A DNA stretch of 64,000 nucleotides from Sequoia sempervirens (GCA_007258455.2 VDFB02000003.1:45635889-45699888), one strand, 5' to 3'. Numbered from the stretch's first letter, positions 1 through 12,950 are shown. A program made the numbers and translations. The notes: generated from the sequence alone by a model not told the origin.

Positions 1-1178
1 ATTTTACTCCACATGGTGTGATTTCAAAAGAAAAATAATCCAAGAATGAAAAATGTACCTATACCTGCACAGTGAACAAACATGTTAGATAAAACAATGA
101 AGCTCAAAATTTGATGGATATTGATGATGATCTTCTACTTTTCCTTGATATTTGTGATAACTGTAAAACTGATAAAGTAATTCCTTAAGAGAGTAAATTA
201 TATGTTTGTTGATGTTGTATATGAGGAGCGTAGGAATCCTAAGCTCTAACACCAACTTTTCAATCCCCTATAGGTAACTTCCAGAGCAACAGAGCAACTT
301 CTAGAGCAACCAAGCGAGAGGAGCTAAAGATGCACAACAGTTCAACCTTGGGTTTTGTCATTCAAGAAATGATGGATCCCTATTCCTTTCATATACTCAT
401 CTTTTTATTTAAATGTATAGTTTACTTTTATATTGCATTGAATTAGTCAATTCCCATGGCTTGTGTGGGACATCATACATCTATAATTATGAATAAAAGA
501 TAACAATTTCTGCAAAAGTTGTGCAATCTTTTCTCTTGTAAACACTTGAATAATAAAACTAAAATTTAATTTGATAGCATATTTTGTGTAATGATAAAAA
601 ATTTAGCAGAAATTTTATGTGTACCTTTTATCTTTAGTTGCAAATGTTGTTCCAACTCTACCTGATTGAGCTAAAAGAAAAATTAGGTAACGGTTATAAA
701 GAATACCTGCATTTTAAATTGAATTGGGCTTCACATATAAGTAGTCATACAAATATAACAAGAAGTATTCAATTGGGAATTTTTTTTTTATTAAGAGAAT
801 TTAGAATTGAACTTGAATGATACATAAGTATCAACCATTCAACCATTATCATTTAACTTAGGTCTCAAAAATTAAGTTTATTTAATTTTTGGTAGAGTCA
901 ATTTTATTCTTATCTTATTGGTGTTTATTGTGGAGTTGAGGAAATTATTTTCATTTATATTTAATTTGCAATTACACATGATTATTTTATGTAAAACTAC
1001 TTAGGGAAATATGGTTCTTCCATTACAAACCTCCTATATATATATATATATATTTATAACATTTCTTAACTAGTTAAACAAAGGGAAACAAATATAGGAT
1101 AGAAAAGGAAAAAATGTTTTGTTGATAGATTTTTGAACTTATCAAGCTTGAAAGGGTGATTGTTGCTACACCTTAATA
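1..1178. other. AT-rich non-coding stretch
   Basis: No supported gene. The only open frame of note (about 638-820) is short and of low complexity. The stretch ends where the MITE-like terminal repeat begins at 1179. Short direct repeats around an 'agagcaac' motif lie near 280-315, and a TA microsatellite lies at 1035-1053. Confidence 0.6.
1035..1053. repeat. (TA)n microsatellite
   Basis: An uninterrupted run of about nine TA units in AT-rich DNA. No function is implied. Confidence 0.9.
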
Positions 1179-1697
1179 GGGTATGTATAGGATCATCACA
1201 GAAAAAATAGGCCCTTAAGTGGCAAAAAAATTAGAAAAATCGGAGTTAGGAAACTTGACATAAAAATTTGAATAAGTTATCCATATTATTTAAAAAATAT
1301 GTAAGAATAGAATTTGTAGAAAATTGAATGTAGCTTCTAAACTACTAGGTTTATTTTAAAAAGAAAAAAACCTATTTGCTGAAAATTTGAAATTTCAATG
1401 TAGTAGTACTTAAATTTCAGGGAAAAATAAGAAGTAGGTGTCTGTCTGACCACCCTAACCACAATAAAATGATAGTAATTTTTTATAATATTTTAGATAT
1501 AAGTAGAGGACTCATGTCCAAATATGATGAATATTTTTTTGTAATTTTTTTCCAAGTAAATAATTAATTATGAATTTTTTATTACAACTTTTAAAAAATA
1601 TAAAAACTCGTATGTTTGACCACCTTAACTTGGTCAAAACTTCATGAAATTCATTTTTTTTTTTAATCCTATAGTATGTGAAGCATAGAATGAGACT

Positions 1698-3680
1698 TGT
1701 TGGAACTGTAAAAAATTTGTTGATTTTACATAGTGTTCACTTTCATAATTTTCCAAATAAGTCCCACAACGAACACATTTTGCTCACATTCTGCCCATTT
1801 TTGCCCCATAGAATCATCTATGTCTGCATTTTGCACATTCTGGTTCTTATTGGCGTGAGTTCATTTGTGTTTCCCCAACTCATGTTGTGCTTTTTCCTAG
1901 CAAACGTTTATGTTGCCTATTAGCAAGACGTTTCTGATGTCACGACGATTGGAGTTTACTCGCAGGCACCATTTCACAGGACTTCTTTGTGGTCTCGGTG
2001 ACAGAGGATGATACACATTTCGGCATGAGTTGCGGCATCAATATTGGTCATAGCGAACTCTTGTGGTCTCACCGAAAAGCACATTAAGGATTGACTTTGG
2101 CCAGATAGGTTGTTTTCGATGTGAGGTTATAAAGAGGCCTTTTTGTCTCATTGACCGGCAATGGAAGAATTGACATATTGATATGACTAAGTGTTGCGGT
2201 GTATGGTCTTGGTGAGTACGATGGGTCTCACCAATAGAAAAAAAGGTTTCCATCGGTGTGAGAATTGCATTGTCTTGGCAATCTAAGGAGAGCTCGGGGT
2301 GACTTTCGGTAAAACATGGGGTATTCTATATGACGTCTCCCCGATATCATGAAGTCACAGCGACACACAAGGTGAGCTCAGGGCTTTCAGTATGACTCAA
2401 TGATCTCTTTGGGACCTCTCCCTGATTTTGAGTTGTCTTGGCGAATGTGAATGGGAGATGCTTCTCGGTGAGAGTTTGCTCAAGTCACAGGGATGCAGAT
2501 GAAACAAAGGTTACATTTCAGTTTGTCTCAATGACCAGAAGAACATTACATGAGCTCTCAACATGACTTAATGTATTCGATATGATTTCTCCCAACAATA
2601 GAAGGTCATGGCGAAACATAGAGCACCACGAGGCAACTAACAGCGATATAATTGCCTTCAACATACTTGCAAATTTGTCTCGATGAATGATTAACAACAA
2701 CTCGGTTATTGTGGCTGACATGTAAATTTCTAAATACATTTGTATGTCGACATGAATGCCCGATTGTAACGGTTGGCTGACATGGTTTTTTTGCCGACAT
2801 GGAATTTCAAAATGATGTATCTGTTCGGATGCTGGTGTATAAATATTCACTCCCAATTATGAATGTAGGGGAGAAGATCAAATTTTAGATTAGATACAAT
2901 AGGTAGAGATGGATACAGTAGAATAAATTTCTTAGAATAGAGGCTATGTTGCATGTTTTCAAATGGCGATTTCAATGAAAGTCAGTTGATGTGGCAGGTT
3001 ATTTCTGGTGTCAATTGTATGTTGAGTTTATTGAAAATTATTGCTAAGTTGTCTCCATGATTGATTATTTCTGGTTGTTTAAATTGATGTAACAAGTTTA
3101 CTTTTAGTTTATCAGTGCACATTTGTTGTATCTATGTGGTTAATTAACTAGTTGTCTCAAGAAGAGATTAAATCCTTTTTGTTGATCACAGTAATCAGGG
3201 AGATTCATCTGGATTATTAAAGTAGAGCTTAGTAGTCACAATCTTGCATGTTTATACAAATATAAACAGAACATATGCCAACAATTTGAGTTTCTGCCAG
3301 AATAAGTTGCCCATTTCTGTTTCATTGGACTCTGCATACCCAATAAGGCACTGGTCTCTGCACTTCATCATTTGAGTTCATTCAATTTCTTTACATCTAT
3401 TAATTCAACACTTTAGGATTTAGATTAGAAGATCACTATTGCTATTTGTACCAAGTTTGATTTCATTTATTCACTTCCATCTGCCATTGTGGACAAATCA
3501 TTGTGCAAGAAGGATAATCAAAAGTCATGTCTACTTCATTCAGATAGGTACACCCACCTAGGTCTAGTAGCACCTAAAGAGTAGAAGGTTGAATTCTTTT
3601 GACCTTGTTTATTACCCTAAAGCATATCAAGAGATTGGCAGCCTCTTGAGGCATTTCACCTACGTTTTTGAGAGCTAACA
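1698..3680 (+). repeat. E1 5' LTR (1,983 bp)
   Basis: Direct repeat of 7017-8995 with TG...CA ends. It is unusually long for the 3.3 kb interior. A short motif of the form TCTCGGTGA, or its complement TCACCGAGA, recurs with changes about ten times between roughly 1990 and 2700, for example near 1994, 2068, 2225, 2463 and 2677. By eye the two LTRs are about 90% or more alike, suggesting a moderately old insertion. Open frames inside are not conserved as proteins. Confidence 0.9.
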
Positions 3681-3683
3681 AAT

Positions 3684-3701
3684 TGGTGACTCTGCTGGGG
3701 A
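3684..3701 (+). other. E1 primer-binding site
   Basis: TGGTGACTCTGCTGGGGA starts 3 nt after the LTR end. It is complementary to a tRNA 3' end finishing in CCA. The form resembles the PBS I associate with Ogre/Tat-group Ty3 elements (probably tRNA-Arg). The tRNA identity is an inference. Confidence 0.7.
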
Positions 3702-3868
3702 TTACATCAGAAAATCAGGTTGAAGACCACCATATAGAGTCATTGAAGAGAAGGTTATAATCTGAGAAGATTCAGAAAGAGTGATTCTGGTAGGGGAGAA
3801 GATCAGAAATAATCATTTTCCTACTTTTGGAAAAGTAGGTGGCGACTTTGAAAAAGGTTTGATGAAGA

Positions 3869-5003
3869 ATGGGATTTGTATATGGAACAAATGAATACAC
3901 AAATGCAAGCAGGTATTGGACTCCTCAAATGCCTGATAGTACAATTGGAAATTTTCACATTGGAGGTAATGTATATCATGCAGAACAGAATATATACTTA
4001 GCACATCCACCTCATGGTCAGCAGTATGTGCCATATTATCATACACAATGCGATGGTCCACCGTACCAGTATCAGTACCCACCTAGCGCCCCCCCATCAA
4101 CACACAAGAATGATTAGACAGTTTGATTTGGCAGGGATTCAATTATCCCCTTATCTGATGGATGGCAGTTGGAGAGGTCTTGTTCCAAAGTTTACAAGGA
4201 GTAATGCAATTACTGTTGAAGAGAATTTGAGGAGTTTCAATGCTTTCATCCAAGATTTGGATGTGCCATTTGAAGATTTACACATGACGCTATTCATGAT
4301 ATCACTTATTGAAGACGCCAGGGATTGGTTTAATAGCCTACCAACAGTCTCTATTGATTCTCTCCAAGGGTTTCAGGATCGATTCCTCAAGCAATATGCG
4401 AATCCAAGTGCACCAGATGCTACTCTTCATGAATTAATACGGATTCAGAAAGATCAAAATGACACAATTTATGATTTTAATAAGAGATTCAATAAGTTGC
4501 AGAATAAAATACCTCCTGGATCAAAGTTGCCAGATTCTATAGCGCTGAGTGTTTATTTGAATGCGTTTGATCCTAAAATAGGGTATGAACTAAGGAATAG
4601 ATTCCCAAGAGATTTGGCTAAGGCTCAGAAGATGGCACAGACAATTGAAAACAATAGGAGGGCTGCAGGGATAATGGATAAAAGAGACAATCCTAATGTT
4701 CCTTAGCAAAGCAGCAATTATCAGTACAGACAGGAGAATACCTACAGAAATGAGAGGCCGAGGTTGCATGACATGCCTTATAATACAGACTGGAAGGATG
4801 AGAAACCTATAACAACTAGGCCTGGAAACAAAGAAGCTCCTGATCCATTGAGCAAGAAGGGAATATGTATGGTAAGTAACAATTGCTTTTGTGAATTTTG
4901 TAATAAGCCACATTCCCCAGATTATTGCGTTGTAGCCCAAAGAATGCAAGAGGAAGGAATGTTGATGAACAATGGAGAAGATCACAAAGTCTATTTGGAC
5001 TAA
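3869..5003 (+). pseudogene. E1 gag-like protein, broken
   Basis: The start at 3869 opens a Tyr/Pro/Gln-rich N-terminus. A seven-C run near 4087-4093 shifts the frame, and the protein continues in the frame of 4014. The body (4120-4690) has the helical look of a Ty3 gag capsid, with segments such as DLDVPFEDLHMTLFMISLIE, DARDWFNSLP and the RIQKDQNDTIYDFNKRFNKL region. A TAG at 4704 interrupts the frame, which then resumes and contains a zinc-knuckle-like C-x2-C-x3-H-x4-C (CEFCNKPHSPDYC, near 4900), one residue shorter than the usual spacing. It stops at 5001. Gag would package element RNA. No protease follows. Confidence is good for gag and low for the exact start. Confidence 0.75.
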
Positions 5004-6756
5004 AACACTTTTCACCATGTTGAGGAGAGGTACTCATATTCAGAGAATATAGGTTATGAGTATGATGTTTCAAATCAGAAATACAATGTCCATATGGCTG
5101 AACAGCAGGTCCTTTCTGACTATGAAGAAGAATATATAGAGCCACATTCTGTTGAGGTGTCTACTCAATACAGTGTGAGGAGACTTGCTATTGAAGAGAT
5201 GGAGAGACTAGCTATTGTTGTAGTTGAGGAAGCGAAGAGAAAGTATTGGTTAAGAAATAGGACAGTAAATGAGAAGGAAGTTAAAGAGTTGCGCAAAGAA
5301 ATGCAAGAGACTGATCATAAGGAAGAAAAAAAAGGAGAAACATTGGGGCAGAAGAAAAGGCCTAAGGCAGATGGCTCCTCTTTTAATTTCATTCAAGCGC
5401 TATCCCAGGGAATAAGGTATGAGAACACTATCAATGTTGAATCCAATAGTTGTATTTCTGATGAGTATGGAGAAATTGACCAGATGATGTATCCAATAGA
5501 AGATGAGACATGTGCAAGTCAAGATGATTCTTGTGATAGCTTGCATGAGGAAGATGAAGGTACAAGAGATTTTTCTTGCATAAAAAATTGTGACAGGGAA
5601 AGCAGTGTATGTTATGAGGGATCCAGTGAATTTTCAAATTGTGAAGATGGATTTGTGGATTTTGATCTGCAACAAGTTGAAAGCTATGAAGATACAGCTG
5701 ATGAAGAAGAGGTATGTACATTTGAAAATGGCTTTCAAATTATTTTAAACCCATTGTATGATGAAGTGTTAAAAGAAGATCAGATGATATTTTGCGGAGG
5801 TATGCCCATGAATGAACTTCAGGTATTTTCAAATCCACTTTATGAAAGAGAGGAGATAATTTCAGAAAAGAAAAATGATGGAATAAATGACTGTGCTGAT
5901 AATGTTTCTGATTTCTCATTCTCTGATGACCTTGGACTTTTTTTTTATGATGACAAAAGTGAAGTGTACAACTATAGTGTTGAAGATAAAGGATTGTGTT
6001 CATTCAGCAATGAGCAAATTTCAGACTTGATTACTTTTGAATATTAGAGATGTGTGCATGAGGGTGATCTTGAAAATTTGTGTCCAACTTACATTTTTTT
6101 TGACAGTGAAAGATATTTGTGTAAATATTCTTATGAATCCTAGTGCATTTCTTGGAATGATGGTGAGACCTTTGGTGTTGATCAAACGTTCGTGTCCATT
6201 CAAGATGAGGTATGTGATTTTGAAATGTTTAACTTATCTGGAGAAGATGTTTATTTGCATGCCAAGGATGATAGAATTCCAGCATTGATTTGATTCACAT
6301 ATACATGATGTTGAAGATATGAGTCATATTCAAGTGTTGTCTCCAAATAGAGATACTGAAGAGGTGCAAAAGGTTTCGGATTTGTTTTTTTCAAACAATG
6401 TTGATATGACATAACATTTTGTTTCTCAAGAAAAGCACTTTGATGATGAATTTTCAATACAGCTGAGTGGGTGTTTCATAGTGCACAACAGTGAGAAAGA
6501 TAATGAGGAATTTTGCATTGAGTATGTGTATATTTTATATGTTGGAGATAACAGGGGTTTGTCCCATAATGATGAAGAATTCAAATTACTGAGTGGTGTA
6601 GGGATTTTGGGCCAAGTTAAGCAAGATGATTCTCTAAGAACTTGCAATAACAACAACAGAGCAGGTTGCATGAATGTCTTCAGGAGGAATCTGATGAACT
6701 CGAGACAAAATGATGTATTTGATAGGGGAAAGTATGGATTGAGTTTCAGATTGTAA
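5004..6756 (+). pseudogene. E1 acidic Cys-containing downstream ORF
   Basis: This continues in the same frame as gag after the TAA at 5001; its longest open part is 5094-6047 (317 residues). After an N-terminal Lys/Glu-rich helix it becomes very rich in Asp, Glu, Ser and Cys. A short repeat stands out: NPLYDE and NPLYER, about 25 residues apart. The frame continues past a TAG at 6045 and another near 6138 to about 6290, shifts by one base, and runs to 6756. Across ~580 codons I find no protease DSG, RT YxDD or integrase motif. Its position (where pol should be) and acidity suggest a gag-fused accessory region or a diverged, unrecognised domain. I do not recognise the family. Confidence 0.6.
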
Positions 6757-7016
6757 CAGCTCAGAATAGGTGAAGTTGAAACACAAAGGATTAAGGGTTG
6801 CTAGTGCATGGACAACTCTTGCTTACCCTCTTTAAAATTCTTTTCCATGCACAGTAGTTTAGGGTTTTTCTCATCTCCATTTTGTATTCATTTTGCATTC
6901 ATTCCATCATGCTATTTGTCCATTTCCATTTTTTCTCATTTTGTGTCTGGTCTGCTCACCCAAAGATCTGGATTCTTGCAATGATTTTACTCTCATTCAT
7001 CCCCAGATTGACCCAC

Positions 7017-8995
7017 TGTTGGAACTGTAAAATTCTGCTGATTTTACATAGTGTTCACTTTCATAATTTTCCAAATAAGTCCCACCACGAACACATTTTT
7101 CTCACATTCTGCCCATTTTTGCCCCATAGAATCATCTATGTCTGCATTTTTCACATTCTGGTTCCTATCGGCGTGAGTTCATTTGTGTCTCCCTGACTGA
7201 TGTTGCGCTTTCTACTAGCAAACATCTTTGTTGCCTATCGGCAAGACATTTCCGATGTCACGGCGATTGGAGTTTACTCGCAAGCACCATTTGACAGGAC
7301 TTCTCTGCGGTCTCGACAACAGGGGATGATACACATTTCAACATGAGTTGCAGCATCGATATTGGTCATAGCAAACTCTTGTGGTCTCACCGACAAGCAC
7401 ATTAAGGATTGACTTCAGCTAGACAGGTTGTTTTTGATGTGAGGTTATAAAGAGACCTTTTTGTCTCATCGATCAACAGTGGAAGAATTGACATATCAGT
7501 ATGACTATGTGTTGTGGTGTATGGTCTTGGCAAGTACGATGGGTCTCACCAATATAACAAAAGGTTTCCATCGGTGTGAGAATTGCATTGTCTTGGCGAT
7601 CTAAGGAGAGCTTGGGGTGAATTTCAGTAAAACATGGGGTATTCTATATGATGTTTCCCCGATATCATGAAGTCACAGTGACACACAAGGTGAGCTCAGG
7701 GTGTTCGGTATGACTCAATGATCTCTTTGGGACCTCTCCCCAATTGTGAGTTGTCTTGGCGAATGCGAATGGGAGATGCTTCTCGGTGAGAGTTTGCTCA
7801 AGTCATAGCGATGCGGATGAAACGAAGGTTACATTTCGGTTTGTCTCAACGACCAGAAGAACATTACATGAGCTCTCGACATTACTTAATGTATTCGATA
7901 TGATTTCTCCCTGACGGTAGAAGGTCACGACAAAACATAGAGCACCACGGGGCGACTAACAATGATATAATTTCCTTCGACATACTTGCAAATTTGTCTC
8001 GGTGAATGATTAACAACAACTTGGTTATTGTGGTTGACATGTAAATTTCTAAATACATTTGCAGGTTGACATGAATGCCCGATTGTAACGGTTGGCTGAC
8101 ATGGTTTTTTGGCGGACATGGAATTTCAACACGATGTGTCTATTTGGATGCTGGTGTATAAATATTCACTCCCAATTGTGAATGTAGGCGAGAAGATCAG
8201 ATTTTAGATTAGATACAATAGGTAGAGATGGATACAGTAGAATAAATTTCTCATAACAGAGGCTATGTTGCATGTTTTCAAATGGTGATTTCAATGAAAG
8301 TTAGTTGATGTGGCAGGTTATTTATGGTGTCAATTGTATGTTGAGTTTATTGAAAAGTATTGCTAAGTTGTCCCCATGATTGATTCTTTCTTGTTGTTTA
8401 AATTGATGTAACAAGTTTACTTTTAGTTTATCAATGCACATTTGTTGTATCTATGTGGTTAATTAACTAGTTGTCTCAAGAAGAGATTAAATCCTTTTTG
8501 TTGATCACAGTAATCAGGGAGATTCATCTGGATTATTAAAGTAGAGCTTAGTAGTCACAATCTTGCATGTTTATACAAATATAAACAAAACATATGCCAG
8601 CAATTTGAGTTTCTGCCAAAATAAGTTGCCCATTTTTGTTTCATTGGACTCCACATACCCAATAAGTCATTGGTCTCTGTACTTCATCATTTGAATTCAT
8701 TCAATTTCTTTACATCTATTAATTCAACACTTTAGAATTTATATTAGAAGATCACTATTGCTATTTGTACCAAGTTTGATTTCATTTGTTCACTTCCATC
8801 TACCATTGTGGACAAACCATTGCGCAAGAAGGATAATCATAAGTCAAGTCTACTTCATTCAGATAGGTACACCCGCCTAGGTCTAGCAGCACCTAAAGAG
8901 TAGAAGGTTGAATGCTTTTGACTTTTTCTGTTACCCTAAAGTGTATCAAAATATTGGCAGCCTCTTGAGGCATTTTGTGTTTTTGAGAGCTAACA
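7017..8995 (+). repeat. E1 3' LTR (1,979 bp)
   Basis: Direct copy of 1698-3680 with the same TGTTGG start and GCTAACA end. It is followed at 8996 by the right half of MITE copy A. Many differences from the left LTR are C/T or G/A changes, consistent with decay of methylated cytosines. Confidence 0.9.
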
Positions 8996-9282
8996 TGATG
9001 CATGTTTCAGATTCAAAAAATGTGATACCATTTGAAAGCTATAGATTTTTTTCAGTCAGCTTATAAATTAGGGCTTTAGTCGTAATTCAAATAGAAAATG
9101 AATAATAATAATTTATTAAATTCAAAGTAAAGCATAATTTATATTGGTGGAAAGCTAAGAATCTCCTTTAAAAACCCTTTTTGTTTCATCAATTTTGGGT
9201 AAAAAAAAAGTCATCAGCCACATACCCTACAAATACCCATCACATTGCCAATTTTTGGCCCATCATGATCCTATACATACCC

Positions 9283-11865
9283 CTTAGATACTTAGGAAGA
9301 TATTTGAAACATCACTATATGAACACTTAGAGTAAAATGCAACTAGAACCATTCATAAGTTAGTTTAAATGATACGATGACACTGTAAACTTGATGTCAT
9401 TGATTTTAGGTTAACTTTAAAACTTGCATTCTACCTTACTAGCATTAGCGAATAATTTTTTTTTGGTAATAGTGTATGATTTAGGTTGAGTAGATTTTAG
9501 GGCATGACATTTGTTGTATTATTAGTTGACGATAATAAGACCCCTAAAGACAACAACATAACCATACTTAATAATCCATTTGAAAATATAATATTCCTAC
9601 TATTTTCATGAGAGCATTTAATCTATCCCTTGGGCATGGAGAAATAATGAAAATAGTTCTTTGCAACAAATATTTAGGAAGAAAGAAGTAATCCTTGATT
9701 ATTCCCATTCAAAGAAAATTATTTGTTAGTTTAGAGACAATTACAAAGCAGTATGTTATTCATATAATTAAAATACAAAATACAACAATACTATGATGTA
9801 ATGACTTACATTCATAAAAAAACACCTAACAAAAACCACATTCAATCCTTGTAGATATCTTTTTTCTCTTTTTAGAACTTCTGGAACACTTACAAATGAA
9901 AGAGAGATAACATTTTATGGAGAGAGAAAATCCTATATTAAACCCTTAATTGATACTAGCATATTGAACCCCTTGATTTGCAATTGAAAATGGTATTTGG
10001 AATATGCCATTGCATTCTATTTTTCCTTTTATTTTATCTCATTTTTATAATTGAATTTTTCTTGCTCGCGCTTGTTTGCACCCCCGTGAAAGCCCTTTAC
10101 CATGCTTTAGTGATATATCTCACTTCCCCAATAATAATTTCACTTTTACCTCATGACCTAACTACTCAAGAGAACACTTGGGTCTTGGATCTTGCTATAT
10201 AAGCAAGGAAACAATTATATCTGATTCCTTGGGTGTTCAAACTACAACCCCCTCATTTAATCTTCCCTATCCCTCGTAGTGGTTTTATTCTTCATGCACC
10301 TAGCCACTTAAAACTAAAATATCTATAGTAAAATTCTTCATGCACCTAGCCACTTAAAACTAAAACCTATGGAATAAAAAATTAATAGATACCACGTGGT
10401 CAACTACTTCCACATAGATGGATTTTTTTTTTACTTGAGAGCTTACTTTATCCAAGTCAACTATAAGTAATGTGGACCAATAAAATTTCTATTGCAAACA
10501 CCTACCTTAGTGAAATTTTCATTTCAATTTCTCCCTTAAGAATGTGATGACACTTTTTATGTCATGTGACACATTGCTAACAACCTTTATTTCACCCTTG
10601 TTAATTTTTTCCCATTACCAAGTCTTGTTGGTCAATAATGCATCACACTTTATAGTTTGATTGGTATGCGTGGAATTTATTTCTGTCGAGATGAGTATAT
10701 TCCTTACCACCATCCTTTTCCTTACCTTTTTTCCTTTGTGGGGATTTAACCTCCATTTGCACAATGTGGATCAACAACCTCTATCTATGCTTTCCAGGCC
10801 AACAATATCCATTGAGACAAGTTGAAAAATAGTATCTTCCAAATGGAAATTACAGAAAATTATGGCTCATGTATACTTTACATGACAAACAATCCTTAAA
10901 GACAAATCCCATTCTTATCATTACCTTTTCCTCCACCCTTTGGTCCTTGTGAGAATTTAGTGTCCATCTAGAATAATAGGGATTTGGCTTCCATAAGGAA
11001 ATAATGAAATTCCCCCTGCATTTGAATAAAGAAAAAAGTTGGATGATATCAAAACATCATGGAAAACCAACATCTAATTGGATATTGTGGAAATTTCACT
11101 TGAATTGGTTGGAACATGCAGAAAGTTCAAATACATCTATTTGAAAAATCTACCCTTAGTCAAAATTGGCTTCATTGGGTTCTTATGGTCCATTGACACC
11201 CATTTGCACATTCGCAGAAGAAAGACATCCATTTGCACCTTGATGGAAACAACCATGTGAAACTGACTACTCACAAAATTTCCTATTTAGACGAATTTTT
11301 TTGATACTGACATCAACATGGCATCATGAAGTATGGATGTAGGAAGATAGACCCCATCTTCTTGCAAATATACCACTTAGCTAATTTTTAAAATTAAATC
11401 CACCTATGAGGAAACACCACCTATCTAGAACTTGCAATAATTCACCTCCCCTTTGCATTTTGCATAAAAATTCACTTGATCAACACTTTGCAAGAACTCT
11501 ATGTTTATTTTCACCCTTGTAGAGTTCATTCTTCCATCCAAGTGGAATAAGGAAACCTCCAATAGAATAAATTCTTCATTTTTTTTCCATTTTTCACCAA
11601 ATTTGCACTATAAGTACCCATTTGTGTATTCTTCAAGGTGGAATACTTAGTTAACCCTCATACTTAGAAAATTTTGTCTTTTCAACTTGGGTGCATAGGT
11701 CTAAACAATAGTTTGAATTTCATGACTAAGACCACATACTACACATAATAGACCCATGAAAATTCTCTTTCATTGGTTATAATTGATGGGAAATGAAATG
11801 GGGACATGAAAATTATAAGACCTAACATACCCCTTAAATCTCCTCATCCATTTAATATATCTCTC
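9283..11865. other. Non-coding, AT-rich
   Basis: No gene is supported. A short exact duplication lies at 10287-10365. Wording around 10900-11400 loosely resembles the flanks of E2 (27.5-28.2 and 44.5-45.0 kb), which suggests an old dispersed repeat, but I could not define ends. Confidence 0.5.
10287..10365. repeat. Exact 33-bp direct repeat
   Basis: A 33-base segment beginning ATTCTTCATGCACCTAGCC occurs at 10287-10319 and again at 10333-10365, separated by 13 bases. The identity points to a recent local duplication. Confidence 0.9.
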
Positions 11866-12044
11866 AATCTTCCAAATTTACCATACTTACAAACACATAC
11901 ATCCCAAATAGTTATCAATATTCCACATTTACCATACCTACAAATACAAACATCCCAAATAATTCTCAATCCTCCACATTCACCATACCTACAAACACAT
12001 ACAACCCATATAACTCTCAATATTCCAAAATCACCATACCTAAG
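11866..12044. repeat. 51-bp minisatellite, about 3.5 units
   Basis: Units start at 11866, 11917, 11968 and 12019, exactly 51 bases apart. Each begins AAT(C/A)(T/C)TCCA and includes the core CCATACCTACAAA. Because 51 is a multiple of three, an open frame of 89 codons (11806-12075) shows a 17-residue repeat (PYLQTHTSQI-like). I treat that frame as a by-product of the repeat. Confidence 0.9.
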
Positions 12045-12431
12045 TTATCCATCTGAACTATTGGCCCTCTATTGAATGAATGGATTCAACTATATAGTGA
12101 AAATTTGGGAATTGATTCAAGGTGTGTAACCTTGTAGATGAATCCAAACCTCTTGATTAAGGCTAGGTTCCCTCTATAAAATAGGTATGAAGTGCTAATT
12201 GAACTCAAACAATTGATAAAAAAATGGAAAAATAGACCTATTTTGTTAATTACAAAATCAAAGGGGAAGAATAAATGCTAAAATAAAAAGGTTTTGTTAT
12301 GCCTTGCGTAACCATCCCATTTTCGTTTTGATCAAAATGGGTCCCCGTCGTTTTTTTTTTCCGTTGGTGTTTTTGTTCTAGATTTGGAAGTTGTATTTTT
12401 CCTTCCAAGTCTTGTTTTTCCTTGTTTTTTC

Positions 12432-12950
12432 ACAGTTAGGTTTTGGATCAGAACTATCACCTTACACCTTCAAAAGTTTGAGTTCTCATTTCCATCCTGA
12501 TCTTGATTCCCCTGTTTCTTCCTTGTCTTCTCTTTGTTTTGTCGGGTTTGGATTTTGGACTGACACTGGCACTTGACACCTTCAGTAGGTTATGGTTCTA
12601 GTTTCTTCTCGATTCCAATCCTTGCTCACCCTTTTTGTCTATCGGAATCAAGTTTCAGACCATAATTGGAACCAAACCCTTTCAAGGTTCAGGTTCTAGT
12701 TTTCATCTTGACCCCAATTTTTGACTCTTTGTTTTCACTCGTGTTTTCAGAATTAGGTATCCGATCGGAATGAGATTCAAGAATCTTTCTAAGGTTCTTG
12801 TTCCAGGTTTCATCTCAATCCTGATTCCCATGTCTGGAGTGGTTTTTCTAAATGTCGGGTTCATATTTCATAACTTTTTTGGAACTTTGCACTCGTTGAA
12901 AGTTCCTCACCAGTGTTCCTTCCTGATCCCAACTTCTGACTTGCCTTTGT
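12432..12950. repeat. Diverged tandem array, ~105-bp unit, five units
   Basis: Paragraph-like units begin near 12432, 12537, 12637, 12743 and 12842. Each runs in the order: a gggttt/aggttt + GATC(A/G)GAA start, an ACCTTTC-AAGGTTC middle, a GTTCTAGTTTC-TC segment, a GAT(C)CCAATCC end, then a T-rich tail. Similar fragments recur between 13,640 and 14,090. Spacing is 100-106 bases and identity between units is low by eye. It may be the long leader or LTR of the element that carried the ORF at 14.4 kb. Confidence 0.6.

Larger units (their letters stand above)
1698..8995 (+). mobile_element. E1: LTR retrotransposon lacking RT, RNase H and integrase
   Basis: Two long direct repeats (1698-3680 and 7017-8995), each beginning TGTTGGAACTG and ending GAGAGCTAACA, bracket a 3.3 kb interior. 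A primer-binding-like site follows the left repeat. The interior has a gag-like ORF and a long acidic ORF but no protease, reverse transcriptase, RNase H or integrase motif, so mobility would have depended on another element. The insertion interrupts MITE copy A. In uninterrupted MITEs the target reads about TGACA; here the flanks read AGACT and TGATG, consistent with a decayed 5-bp duplication. No obvious polypurine tract precedes the right LTR. Confidence 0.9.
1179..9282 (+). mobile_element. MITE-like element copy A, split by LTR element E1
   Basis: The left half is 1179-1697 and the right half is 8996-9282. The outer ends are terminal inverted repeats: the left begins GGGTATGTATAGGATCATC and the right ends with its near-complement (GATCCTATACATACCC). 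The two halves match, in order, the uninterrupted copies at 41107-41877 and 42539-43288, so copy A was one ~800 bp element before E1 inserted. No transposase is encoded, so it is presumably non-autonomous. Flanks are CTTAATA on the left and CTTAGATA on the right, possibly a decayed target duplication. The superfamily is not assigned. Confidence 0.8.

Noticed and set aside
11806..12075. 89-codon frame with a 17-residue repeat.
   Set aside because: It is the 51-bp minisatellite read in frame. No start context or homology supports a gene.
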